Numbered from the stretch's first letter, positions 1 through 6,444 are shown. The stretch: DNA of 8,128 nt from Corynebacterium accolens (GCF_030515985.1 NZ_CP100376.1:351275-359402), one strand, 5' to 3'. Translations and numbers: made by a program. Notes: generated by a model from the sequence alone, not told the origin.

Positions 1-1181
1 CCCGCGGCCTTATCCCCGCCCAAGACTTTTTGCTTATCGATGCCAACCCCGCCCCCGGCGGCGCCTGGCGTCACCGGTGGGATTCCCTAACGCTGGGAAA
101 GGCCCATAACATCGCGGATCTGCCGGGCATGCCCGCCCCGCTTGCCGATGCCTCCTCCCCCGCCTCCCACGTAGTCGCCGCCTACTACGGCGCCTACGAG
201 GACAAGTTCCAACTTCGGCCCTACCGCCCGGCGCGCGTCCGCAGCGTCCGTGCCCTGCCCGGAGAACCCGGCGCGCGCGGCGCGCGCAATCCCCGCGGCG
301 CACGCGGCGCGTTTCTCGTGACGCTGGAGTCCGGCGAGCAGTTTTCTGCGGACACCATCGTTAACGCCACCGGCACGTGGGATAGGCCGTATATTCCTTA
401 TATTCCGGGTATTAGCAGTTTCGGCGGGCGCCAATTGCACACCAAGGACTATTCGTCGGCGGAGGATTTTGCAGGCCAGCGCGTGTTGGTCGTCGGCGGT
501 GGGCTATCCGCGGTGCAGTTTCTATTGGAACTTGAGGGCATCGCCCAGACCACCTGGGCCACGCGGCGGGCGCCGGATTTTACGAATACGGAGTTCGATA
601 AGCAGTGGGGCTTGGATGTGGAAAAGAAGGTCCGCGAGCGGGTCTTTAGCGGCAGCCCGCCGGCCTCGGTGGTCTCGACCACCGGGATTCCGCCCTGGCA
701 GGAATACCTGGATGCGGTCGAGCGCGGCGTTCTGGTCTCGCGCGGCATGTTCAATGCCATTGACGCGACCGGCGTGCGGTTTAGCGGGTCTGCGAGCGGC
801 GGGGCCGCCGCGAGGGGTGACGCTGCGGCGGACCACTCGACGGTGACAGACGGCGAGACGGCGGCCGGCGGCAGAACTGATGTGAGCAGTGAGGTGGCGG
901 GGGCATCGGAAAGCGTGGCGGCATGGCAGCCGTATCCGGCGGGCACGCACTTGGCGGTGGACGTCATCTTTTGGAATACCGGTTTCCGCCCGGTGCTGGA
1001 CCACCTGGCACCGTTGCGATTGCGCTCACGCAAGGGCGGGATTGTCATGCGCAACGAGGTCTCGCCTGTCGCGAACCCGCGGGTTTTCCTCGCCGGCTAT
1101 GGGTCGACCGCCTCGACGGTGGGAGCGACGCGGGCGGGTCGCATGGCGGCGCGCGAGGTTATCAAGGTGCTGGACCTATAG
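1..1181 (+). CDS. Flavin-containing monooxygenase-like FAD/NAD(P)-binding oxidoreductase, 5' end missing
   Basis: The frame is open from base 3 to a TAG at 1179-1181, giving 392 visible residues. A TTG at 30 is not a credible start because the frame continues upstream in a coherent Rossmann strand ending in LIDANPAPGGAW, the acidic end of strand beta-2 followed by the GGxW turn seen in this family. The first GxGxxG must lie just outside the window. Also visible are an ATG motif (IVNATGTWDRP), an exact match to the FMO pattern FxGxxxHxxx(Y/F) (FGGRQLHTKDY, 420-452), a second nucleotide-binding loop GGGLSA (from 495), and near the C-terminus FWNTGFRP plus an FLAGYGST segment of the FAD domain. 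The family (FMO, or CzcO-like flavoproteins) uses NAD(P)H and FAD to oxygenate or reduce small molecules in the cytosol; the substrate here is unknown. A low-complexity stretch of Ala, Gly, Ser, Asp and Thr (about 780-930) interrupts the C-terminal part. The globin-reductase gene follows after 57 bases and may be co-transcribed. Confidence 0.85.
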   Translation, partial: RGLIPAQDFLLIDANPAPGGAWRHRWDSLTLGKAHNIADLPGMPAPLADASSPASHVVAAYYGAYEDKFQLRPYRPARVRSVRALPGEPGARGARNPRGARGAFLVTLESGEQFSADTIVNATGTWDRPYIPYIPGISSFGGRQLHTKDYSSAEDFAGQRVLVVGGGLSAVQFLLELEGIAQTTWATRRAPDFTNTEFDKQWGLDVEKKVRERVFSGSPPASVVSTTGIPPWQEYLDAVERGVLVSRGMFNAIDATGVRFSGSASGGAAARGDAAADHSTVTDGETAAGGRTDVSSEVAGASESVAAWQPYPAGTHLAVDVIFWNTGFRPVLDHLAPLRLRSRKGGIVMRNEVSPVANPRVFLAGYGSTASTVGATRAGRMAAREVIKVLDL

Positions 1182-1224
1182 CGCGGGGACGAAAATGCGC
1201 ACGCTAAAAGGCAGGCAAGCACAC

Positions 1225-1230
1225 TAGGAT
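1225..1230 (+). promoter_or_regulatory. Candidate -10 element (TAGGAT) of the globin-reductase gene
   Basis: TAGGAT fits the actinobacterial TANNNT consensus and ends 8 bases before the ATG at 1239, which would put the transcription start on or next to the start codon (a leaderless transcript). The same bases could instead be read as a weak ribosome binding site (AGGATGGGA). No convincing -35 is visible. Confidence 0.3.
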
Positions 1231-1238
1231 GGGAAAAC

Positions 1239-2471
1239 ATGTGGGAATTGGGCGAGCACTTCCGGAAGTATGCAGACGACTACCGCGATGCGGTGCATGA
1301 GCAGTTTTTCCTCATGGTGCCGGAAGCGCGGCAGGTCTTTTCCCTTTCTATGCAGGACACCCACCGGTCCATGGTGCACGCATTGGCGTGGGTGATTGAA
1401 CATGCGGAGCCCAGCAGCGCCGGTGCTGGGGTGGGGGTTGAGGCCACGCTGCCCGAGGCCGTCCGTGAGAAGATCGCGCAGCTCGGCCGCGATCACCGCA
1501 GGCACGGCTTCCCGGCCGAGGTGTATGCGCGGTTCGAGGAGGCGCTCATCAAGGGCCTGCGGGTTTTGGCGCTGACGCGGTACCAATACGACTTCGCTTG
1601 TGCCGTCATCCACCAGGTTTGCGAGGAAATGGCCAGTGCGGCGCGCGAGGCGGACCTGGCTGGGGAGGCGCCGGCGTATTCGGGGCAGGTGGTTGCGGTG
1701 GAGCGGCCGACGCGCGAAACCGCGGTCATTCGCGTCGAGGCGGGAATGCCCGCTGCCTTCGAGCCGGGGCAGTATTTCCCCGTCACCACCCAGTACCTTC
1801 CCGGCCAATGGCGCATGCTCACCCCAGCCCAGCCCAGCGATGCCACCGGCCAGCTGGTCTTCCACGTCGCCGCGGTGGGCGAGGCCTCGCGGTCGCTTGC
1901 GCATACCAAGCCGGGCGATTGGTGGACTTTGGGCCGGCCCACCGGGTCCATCTGGCAGGACCTGCGCGCGTTGCGCGGGGGCAGGCTGGTCATCGTGGCC
2001 TATGGCACGGGCTGGGCGGCGGCGCGGTGCTTGGCGCTGGCGGCGCGCCAGGCCGCGGATGCGGGCGAGGAGGGCCTCGCGAAGAACTTGTCCCTACAGA
2101 TTTTCGCCGTTGCGGATAGCCCCGGCGCGCACTATGACACGCATTTCCAGCAGAACCTTGCGGCACTCTACCCCGATCTCAGCCTGCGTCGCATCATCCG
2201 GCAGGAAAACGACCCGTGGCTGCTGGGCGCACGGCCGCTTGCCGATGCCGCCACCCACACCCTCTCCCCCGACCCGACCGATGTAGTAGTCAACGAGGTC
2301 GAGTTATCCACAACCACGCCCACCCACTTCGCCCTCTTCGGCAGCGCCGAGGAGGTGGCGGAAGCGAGGAAGGGGTTGGAGAAAAGGGGCATCGGCAAGC
2401 AGTGGATCTTAAGCCACAGCTGGGGCCGCGACCGGGAGTGGCTGCCGGAGGATTATGCGGCGCAGTCTTAG
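1239..2471 (+). CDS. Globin / FAD-NAD(P)H reductase fusion (divergent flavohemoglobin-like protein)
   Basis: 410 residues, the usual length of a flavohemoglobin. Residues 1-140 are a globin domain: KIAQLGRDHRRHGF (78-91) gives proximal F8 histidine H86. From about 146 a ferredoxin-reductase-like beta barrel follows (PGQYFPV near 176-182, then a KPGDWW turn), then a nucleotide-binding part with AYGTGWAAAR (254-263). Classical flavohemoglobins convert NO and O2 to nitrate using NAD(P)H. Two key features differ here: by hand alignment with E. coli Hmp the B10 tyrosine is H20, and the FAD-contact motif RxYS reads RMLT (192-195). The WR-xx-[ST]PA context around it resembles an actinobacterial globin-reductase group rather than Hmp, so NO dioxygenase activity should not be assumed. 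The ATG at 1239 is the first good start; upstream is either a weak Shine-Dalgarno or a leaderless -10. The stop overlaps that of the convergent nitrilase gene. Confidence 0.85.
   Translation: MWELGEHFRKYADDYRDAVHEQFFLMVPEARQVFSLSMQDTHRSMVHALAWVIEHAEPSSAGAGVGVEATLPEAVREKIAQLGRDHRRHGFPAEVYARFEEALIKGLRVLALTRYQYDFACAVIHQVCEEMASAAREADLAGEAPAYSGQVVAVERPTRETAVIRVEAGMPAAFEPGQYFPVTTQYLPGQWRMLTPAQPSDATGQLVFHVAAVGEASRSLAHTKPGDWWTLGRPTGSIWQDLRALRGGRLVIVAYGTGWAAARCLALAARQAADAGEEGLAKNLSLQIFAVADSPGAHYDTHFQQNLAALYPDLSLRRIIRQENDPWLLGARPLADAATHTLSPDPTDVVVNEVELSTTTPTHFALFGSAEEVAEARKGLEKRGIGKQWILSHSWGRDREWLPEDYAAQS
2304..2312 (+). promoter_or_regulatory. Perfect DnaA box (TTATCCACA) inside the globin-reductase gene
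   Basis: Exact match to the consensus DnaA-binding 9-mer, in the same orientation and with the same two preceding bases (AG) as the box at 3313. It is read in frame as Leu-Ser-Thr (356-358) and uses TTA, a codon that is uncommon in a gene this GC-rich. Binding is inferred only. Confidence 0.45.
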
Positions 2472-2494
2472 TCGTTAAGTTCTAGCACCGGCAG
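2442..2494. repeat. Inverted repeat centred on the overlapping stop codons of two convergent genes
   Basis: CTGCCGG at 2442-2448 and CCGGCAG at 2488-2494 are perfect 7-base arms around a 39-base centre. The midpoint, 2468, falls on the TTAG that forms both stop codons. It could give a stem-loop in either transcript and act as a weak bidirectional terminator, but the loop is long and there is no U-tract. Confidence 0.3.
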
Positions 2495-3283
2495 GGAGCG
2501 GCGCGTCTTCGCTACTTCGTGCGGATCGATATCGGCGTAGAGGATCTCGTCTTCGTAGCCGGCCTCGGCCACGCGCACGCCGTTGGGATCGACGATGGTG
2601 GAGTGCCCGATGCCGGTCGGGCCCGAGGGGGATCCGGCCTCCGCGTTGCCGCCTGGCCGGGATTGGCCCGCGGCGAGGATATAGCTGGTGGAATCCAGCG
2701 CCCGCGCGGCCGTGAGCAGGCGCCACTGCTCTAGCTTGCCGGGGCCATCCGCCCAGCTGGTGGGCACGACGATGAGCTGCGCGCCCTCGCGCGCCAAGTC
2801 CTTGAACTGCTCTGGGAAACGGATATCGTAGCAGACCACGACGCCGACGGTGAGGTCATCGACGTCGAAGGTCACCAAGGATTCCCCAGGCTGCACCGTA
2901 TCGGATTCGCGGTAGTCAAAGGCATCGTAGGTGTGGATTTTCTCGTAGCCGCCCAGCACGCCAGGGCCCGCGACGAGCGCGGTATTGGATACGCGGTTGA
3001 TGGTCTTGTCCTCGCGCTCGATGGTATCGGCTGGGCAGAACATGCCGACGACGACGGTGACCTCCAACTCCTCCGCCGCTTCCTGAATCGCGGTGGCGAA
3101 CGGGCCTTCGAGGTTCTGCGCCTGCTCGTCTAGGCGGCCCGAGCGGAAGTTCTGCGAGGCGGCCTCTGGCAGCACGATAAGGCGCGCGCCCGCCGCCGCG
3201 GTCTCACGAATTTTATCCAGGGCGAGTTCTTGGTTTTCCTCGATGCTGCCGGTGGAGGTCAATTGCACTGCTGCTACTTTCAT
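2468..3283 (-). CDS. Carbon-nitrogen hydrolase (nitrilase superfamily amidase)
   Basis: 271 residues, typical of a single-domain nitrilase-superfamily enzyme. The Glu-Lys-Cys triad is visible: E40 in VLPEA, K115 in YEKIHTYD and C151 in VVCYDIRFPE. The later segments VVPTSW, WRLLTAARALD and GHSTIVDPNG are also typical of the fold. These cytosolic enzymes hydrolyse amide C-N bonds of small molecules. The sequence is closest in style to the branch containing deaminated-glutathione amidase and related omega-amidase-like proteins, but I cannot fix the substrate. A TTG at 3292 would add three residues (MGF); I prefer the ATG at 3283, which begins MKVAAVQL as in the family. No strong Shine-Dalgarno precedes it, and a TAAGTT -10-like element sits 7 bases upstream, so the transcript may be leaderless. 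It faces the globin-reductase gene tail to tail with a 4-base overlap (2468-2471) and is divergent from the small gene at 3376. Confidence 0.9.
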   Translation of the reverse strand: MKVAAVQLTSTGSIEENQELALDKIRETAAAGARLIVLPEAASQNFRSGRLDEQAQNLEGPFATAIQEAAEELEVTVVVGMFCPADTIEREDKTINRVSNTALVAGPGVLGGYEKIHTYDAFDYRESDTVQPGESLVTFDVDDLTVGVVVCYDIRFPEQFKDLAREGAQLIVVPTSWADGPGKLEQWRLLTAARALDSTSYILAAGQSRPGGNAEAGSPSGPTGIGHSTIVDPNGVRVAEAGYEDEILYADIDPHEVAKTRRSLPVLELND

Positions 3284-3290
3284 AAACCCC

Positions 3291-3319
3291 AACTTAGTGC
3301 AGCGTCACCTAGTTATCCA
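3291..3319 (-). promoter_or_regulatory. Candidate promoter of the nitrilase gene
   Basis: On the minus strand TAAGTT (3296 down to 3291) fits TANNNT, and 17 bases upstream lies TGGATA (3319 down to 3314), matching TTGACA at 4 of 6 positions. The start codon at 3283 is 7 bases beyond the -10, so transcription would begin at or next to the ATG. The -35 lies inside the DnaA box at 3313-3321. Confidence 0.4.
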
Positions 3320-3321
3320 CA
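3313..3321 (+). promoter_or_regulatory. Perfect DnaA box (TTATCCACA) in the nitrilase / small-gene divergent intergenic region
   Basis: Exact consensus 9-mer in the 92-base gap between the divergent genes, sharing the 11-mer AGTTATCCACA with 2302-2312. It covers the predicted -35 of the nitrilase promoter, so bound DnaA would be expected to block it. No binding is shown. Confidence 0.5.
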
Positions 3322-3375
3322 GGGTTGGCGATTTTGCCCTCGCGGCTACAGCCCGCAGCGGCCACGCTTAAGGCC

Positions 3376-3639
3376 ATGACTTATGTAGATATTCCTGAAC
3401 ACCTTCCCGCACATGTAGACGCCTTGAGGGCGCGGCCGGCGGCGGCTATGCCGGGGGCACGCTTAGGCGTGGCCTCCCGGACGTCTGCCGCCCTCCAGCG
3501 CGCGGTGGCGCAGTGGTCTGAGACGCAGCAGCTTAGCGATGCCACCGTTTCCGAGCGCCTGCGCAGCCTCCACTCCTTCCTGGACCGCAGCGGCGCGCTC
3601 GATTCCTCGCTCGCCGCGAGCTTGGGGAGGACGCGATGA
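3376..3639 (+). CDS. Small helical protein of unknown function, partner of the DUF1023 hydrolase
   Basis: 87 residues; I do not recognise a named family. The protein is rich in Ala, Arg, Ser and Leu, has no signal peptide or membrane segment, and its middle and C-terminal parts look helical. A tryptophan (W47, in QWSE) sits midway between two predicted helical stretches, loosely recalling the short WXG100 proteins, but the WxG motif itself is absent. The ATG at 3376 is preferred over a TTG at 3325, whose extra residues look like non-coding translation. No well-spaced Shine-Dalgarno precedes it (TTAAGG is only 2 bases away), so the start is uncertain. Its TGA overlaps the next ATG as ATGA (3636-3639), which indicates translational coupling with the downstream hydrolase. 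Confidence 0.65.
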   Translation: MTYVDIPEHLPAHVDALRARPAAAMPGARLGVASRTSAALQRAVAQWSETQQLSDATVSERLRSLHSFLDRSGALDSSLAASLGRTR

Positions 3640-3920
3640 ATTTATCGACCGCCCTGCGCCACAGCGCCGCGCAGCTCGCCGCGGACCGCGCTGGTCTGCA
3701 TAATCACTATGTGGACTCGCACCACGATTGGCTGTCTCTATCGCTGGGCGGGCCCGCGGGCGTGGCGGCGCGCTCCGGTTTGGCGGAGGCGACCGAGTGG
3801 CTGAGTAGCCCGCTTGGGCAGATGGAGCACGTCATCGAGGTGCTGGACCGGCACGCGGATCTGCAGGCCTGGCGCGAAGGGGGTGGAGGCGCGGATCATT
3901 TCTTTTCTAGGCAAGGTTGA
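3636..3920 (+). CDS. N-terminal helical part of a frameshifted DUF1023 alpha/beta hydrolase
   Basis: As read, this is a 94-residue frame ending at TGA 3918-3920. Its start is well supported: GGGGAGGA at 3624-3631 lies 4 bases before the ATG, which overlaps the stop of the preceding gene. The first 82 residues look genuine (helical, with an amphipathic stretch such as MEHVIEVLDRHADLQ at 63-77). The last twelve, beginning with four glycines, look like out-of-frame sequence. Removing one G from the run at 3879-3883 joins residue 82 directly to VEARIISFLGKVD of the next frame and gives one protein of 392 residues. DUF1023 proteins in actinobacteria commonly carry such a helical region before the hydrolase domain. 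This is best read as the first piece of a single gene rather than a separate small protein. Confidence 0.6.
   Translation: MNLSTALRHSAAQLAADRAGLHNHYVDSHHDWLSLSLGGPAGVAARSGLAEATEWLSSPLGQMEHVIEVLDRHADLQAWREGGGGADHFFSRQG
3879..3883 (+). other. Five-G run at the apparent frameshift point
   Basis: GAA-GGGGG-TGG: coding character leaves the frame of the ATG at 3636 and continues in the +1 frame from here. One G fewer restores a continuous reading frame to 4815. The cause may be a sequence error, a true mutation, or (least likely) a +1 recoding site. Confidence 0.65.
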
Positions 3921-4815
3921 TGAGTTTTCTGGCCCCGCCGCGCTAGCTGGCGGCGTGCTGCTGCGGGAGGTGCGCGCGCTTGGCGATGCCCTCGATTGGC
4001 TCTGCTCCCAAGAAATCGACGCCCTCTGCACGCCCGCGGGGGTGGAACCGCCGCAGCGGCTGGAAGATTTTGCCGATCTTCCCCTCGATACCATCCACGA
4101 GATTAACCTCGTCCAGGCCAGTGACCGCGTGGCGCAGCTGGCCGCGGATAACCCCGATATGCGCATCGTGGAGACCAGCCCCGGCCGGCTGGTGGCACTG
4201 GTGGATCCTGAGGGCTTTCGCACGGAGCCTGCGTCCGTGACCACGTTTGTCGAAGGCGTGCATTCCTCCGACCCCACTACCTGGCAGCGCGCCGTGGACC
4301 GTGGCCGCAATATCGCCAAGGCGAGCGGTGGTCCTGCCGCCGTGTGGTTGGGCTACCAGGCCCCGTCGAGTTTGCCGCGCGCCGTGCATGCCGATCCCGC
4401 GCGGGCAGCGGGGCAGGAGCTGGTGCGGTTTCAGCGGGGCATCGGCAAGCGGTATCCAGGCGCGAAGCGAACGGTGGTGGGCTATTCCTATGGCTCCGTC
4501 GTGACCGGATATGCGGCGCGCGAGGAGGACATCGCCTCCGATATCGTGCTCGTGGGAAGCCCCGGCACCAGCGCCCAGCATGCCCGCGAGCTGCACGGCA
4601 CCGTGTGGGCGGCGACCAATGACAATGACCCCATCGCTATCGCGACGGGGCCACTCAGTGGAATCCATGGTCCGGATCCCACCACCCAGTCCTTTGGCGC
4701 CACTCCCCTGCCCGGCGCGGATGGCCTGCCCGGGGACCACGGATCTTATTGGGAGGATCCGCAGTTCCTGCGCGGTTTGGGCACGGTGGCTTCCGGGGAA
4801 TCGAGGGCGGATTAA
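3883..4815 (+). CDS. DUF1023 alpha/beta hydrolase, catalytic part (separated by a frameshift from its N-terminus)
   Basis: A putative serine hydrolase with the three catalytic elements of the family in order. Numbered on the repaired 392-residue protein they are: nucleophile elbow GYSYGS with S284, acid D331 in NDNDPIA, and H368 in GDHGSYW. DUF1023 enzymes are predicted esterases or lipases of actinobacteria; no substrate is known and no signal peptide is visible here. The frame is open further upstream (an ATG at 3814), but that part encodes Trp/Arg/Cys-rich shadow sequence. True coding character starts at the GTG at 3883, immediately after GAAGGGG, too close for that to act as its own ribosome site. 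This supports the view that the piece is normally reached by translating from 3636. If the frameshift is real, GTG 3883 or later starts could still yield the catalytic domain alone by coupling. The stop at 4813-4815 lies 14 bases from the convergent ald stop. Confidence 0.8.
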   Translation: MEARIISFLGKVDEFSGPAALAGGVLLREVRALGDALDWLCSQEIDALCTPAGVEPPQRLEDFADLPLDTIHEINLVQASDRVAQLAADNPDMRIVETSPGRLVALVDPEGFRTEPASVTTFVEGVHSSDPTTWQRAVDRGRNIAKASGGPAAVWLGYQAPSSLPRAVHADPARAAGQELVRFQRGIGKRYPGAKRTVVGYSYGSVVTGYAAREEDIASDIVLVGSPGTSAQHARELHGTVWAATNDNDPIAIATGPLSGIHGPDPTTQSFGATPLPGADGLPGDHGSYWEDPQFLRGLGTVASGESRAD

Positions 4816-4829
4816 AGCAGGCTGTGGGT

Positions 4830-6350
4830 TTAGAAGAGTCCTGCGGGGGCGTCGGAGTACGAGACCAGCATGTTCTTGGTTTCCTGGTAGTGGCCGAGCA
4901 TCATCAAGTGATTCTCGCGGCCCAAGCCGGATTCCTTGTAGCCGCCGAAGGCGCTGTGTGCTGGGTAGTCGTGGTAGTGGTTGACCCACACGCGGCCGGC
5001 CTGAATATCGCGCCCGGCGCGGTAGCAGATGTTTTGCTGGCGCGACCACACGCCGGCGCCGAGGCCGAAGTTGGTGGTATTTGCGATCTCGATGGCCTCG
5101 TCGTAATCCTTGAAGGTCGCCACAGACAGCACTGGCCCGAAGATTTCCTCCTGGAAGATGCGCATCTCATTGCTGCCCTTAAAGACCGTGGGCTCGATGT
5201 AGTAGCCGTTTTCGAGGCCTTCTACCTTGTTCACGTGGCCGCCGGTGAGCGTTTCCGCGCCTTCTTCTGGGCCGATCTTGAGGTATTCGGTAATCTTGTC
5301 CATCTGTTCCTGGGAGGCCTGGGCGCCCATCATGGTTTCGGTATCCAACGGGTGGCCGATCTTGATCTTCTTGACGCGTTCGATGGCGAGCTCCAAGAAC
5401 TTATCGGCAATATCCTCATGGACCAGGGCGCGCGATGGGCAGGTGCAGACTTCGCCCTGGTTGAGTGCAAACATGACGAATCCCTCGACGCACTTTTCCA
5501 GGTAGGAGTCATCTTCATCCATGATGTCTTTGAAAAAGATGGACGGCGACTTACCGCCGAGCTCCAGGGTGACCGGGATGACCTTGTCCGCGGCGGCCTT
5601 ATTGATGAGCTTGCCCACTGGGGTGGAGCCGGTGAACGCGATTTTGGCGATGCGATCCGAACCCGACAATGCCGCACCGGCTTCCTCGCCCACGCCGTTG
5701 ACGATATTGAGTACGCCATCTGGGAGGAGGTCGCCGATAATATCCATGAGCAAGAGGATGGATGCAGGCGTTTGCTCCGCGGGTTTCAGCACGATGCAGT
5801 TACCAGCGGCCAGGGCCGGTGCGATCTTCCAAGAGGCCATGAGCAGCGGGAAGTTCCACGGGATGATTTGGCCAACAACGCCGAGTGGCTCGTGGTAGTG
5901 GTAGGCCACGGTGTCTTCGCTGATTTGGGACAGGCGGCCCTCCTGCGCACGGATGGCGCCCGCGAAGTAGCGGAAGTGGTCAACGGCCAGCGGGATATCG
6001 GCAGCCAAGGTCTCGCGGACGGCCTTGCCGTTTTCCCAGGTCTCCGCGACGGCGATCTTTTCGAGGTTTTCTTCAATCCGGTCCGCGATGCGGTGCAGCA
6101 AGAGTGCGCGCTCTGCCGGCGTGGTCTTGCCAAAGGTTGCAAACGCCTTTTCCGCGGCATCGATGGCTGCGTTGATATCGGCTTCCTTGCCGCGGGCCAC
6201 CTGACAAAATACCTCGCCGGTCACGGGACTGATGTTGTCCATGTATTCGCCATCGACTGGCGGCACCCACTTTCCACCGATGTAGTTGTCATAGCGGTCG
6301 CGGTAGTTGACGATGGCCCCTTCGGTTCCGGGTGCTGCGTACAAAGTCAT
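4830..6350 (-). CDS. ald: NAD(P)-dependent aldehyde dehydrogenase (acetaldehyde dehydrogenase type)
   Basis: 506 residues, the full length for the ExaC/AldB branch, which oxidises acetaldehyde and other short aldehydes to acids in the cytosol. Visible elements: PWNFP with N166, KPAEQTP with K189, the cofactor turn FTGSTPVG (239-246), ELGGKSP with general base E263, and catalytic C302 in [14 protein letters not shown], the two-cysteine form typical of AldB/ExaC proteins; also EEIFGPV and [14 protein letters not shown] near the C-terminus. The ATG at 6350 is preceded on its strand by AGAGGA with 10 bases of spacing. The gene follows hspR in the same direction but is separated by 333 bases with terminators and its own control region. 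In C. glutamicum the homologous gene, also next to hspR, converts ethanol-derived acetaldehyde to acetate under RamA, RamB and GlxR control (from memory). It converges with the DUF1023 gene. Confidence 0.95.
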   Translation of the reverse strand: MTLYAAPGTEGAIVNYRDRYDNYIGGKWVPPVDGEYMDNISPVTGEVFCQVARGKEADINAAIDAAEKAFATFGKTTPAERALLLHRIADRIEENLEKIAVAETWENGKAVRETLAADIPLAVDHFRYFAGAIRAQEGRLSQISEDTVAYHYHEPLGVVGQIIPWNFPLLMASWKIAPALAAGNCIVLKPAEQTPASILLLMDIIGDLLPDGVLNIVNGVGEEAGAALSGSDRIAKIAFTGSTPVGKLINKAAADKVIPVTLELGGKSPSIFFKDIMDEDDSYLEKCVEGFVMFALNQGEVCTCPSRALVHEDIADKFLELAIERVKKIKIGHPLDTETMMGAQASQEQMDKITEYLKIGPEEGAETLTGGHVNKVEGLENGYYIEPTVFKGSNEMRIFQEEIFGPVLSVATFKDYDEAIEIANTTNFGLGAGVWSRQQNICYRAGRDIQAGRVWVNHYHDYPAHSAFGGYKESGLGRENHLMMLGHYQETKNMLVSYSDAPAGLF

Positions 6351-6397
6351 GATGGTGGTGTCCTCTCGTGCAGAAATCTCGACTGTGGTTCTTGCCA

Positions 6398-6403
6398 GGT
6401 ATA
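6398..6403 (-). promoter_or_regulatory. Candidate -10 element (TATACC) of ald
   Basis: TATACC on the minus strand, within GGACTATACCTGG. A start about 7 bases downstream, near 6391, would leave a leader of about 40 bases holding the AGAGGA ribosome site, and would put the centre of the GlxR-type site near -61, a spacing typical of CRP-type activation. The -35 is poor, and a rival -10 (TACTAT, 6479 down to 6474) exists further upstream, so the choice is uncertain. Confidence 0.3.
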
Positions 6404-6444
6404 GTCCTTGCCGTGTATGGCTCGGACCACTGCAGGCGTTCTAC

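Noticed and set aside
449..1904. 201-aa (449-1054) and 226-aa (1224-1904) minus-strand frames
   Set aside because: They lie opposite the flavoprotein and globin-reductase genes and show low-complexity shadow composition.
3284..3375. TTG starts at 3292 (nitrilase) and 3325 (small protein)
   Set aside because: The ATGs at 3283 and 3376 give family-like or more plausible N-termini; the extra residues look non-coding.
3814..3882. ATG at 3814 as start of the DUF1023 catalytic piece
   Set aside because: The encoded Trp/Cys/Arg-rich residues are the alternative frame of the genuine N-terminal helix; coding character in this frame begins only at 3883.
4811..4844. GCAGG / CCTGC inverted repeat between the DUF1023 and ald stops as a terminator
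   Set aside because: Only 5-base arms with an 18-base loop and no U-tract; too weak to call.
3943..5049. 368-aa minus-strand frame across the DUF1023 gene and the ald end
   Set aside because: Arg/Pro/His-rich shadow translation; both overlapped genes are clear members of known families on other frames.
4749..6404. 551-aa open frame on the plus strand covering the whole aldehyde dehydrogenase gene
   Set aside because: It is an antisense shadow of ald caused by GC-rich codon use; the protein has no recognisable domain, and the minus-strand frame has every ALDH catalytic motif.
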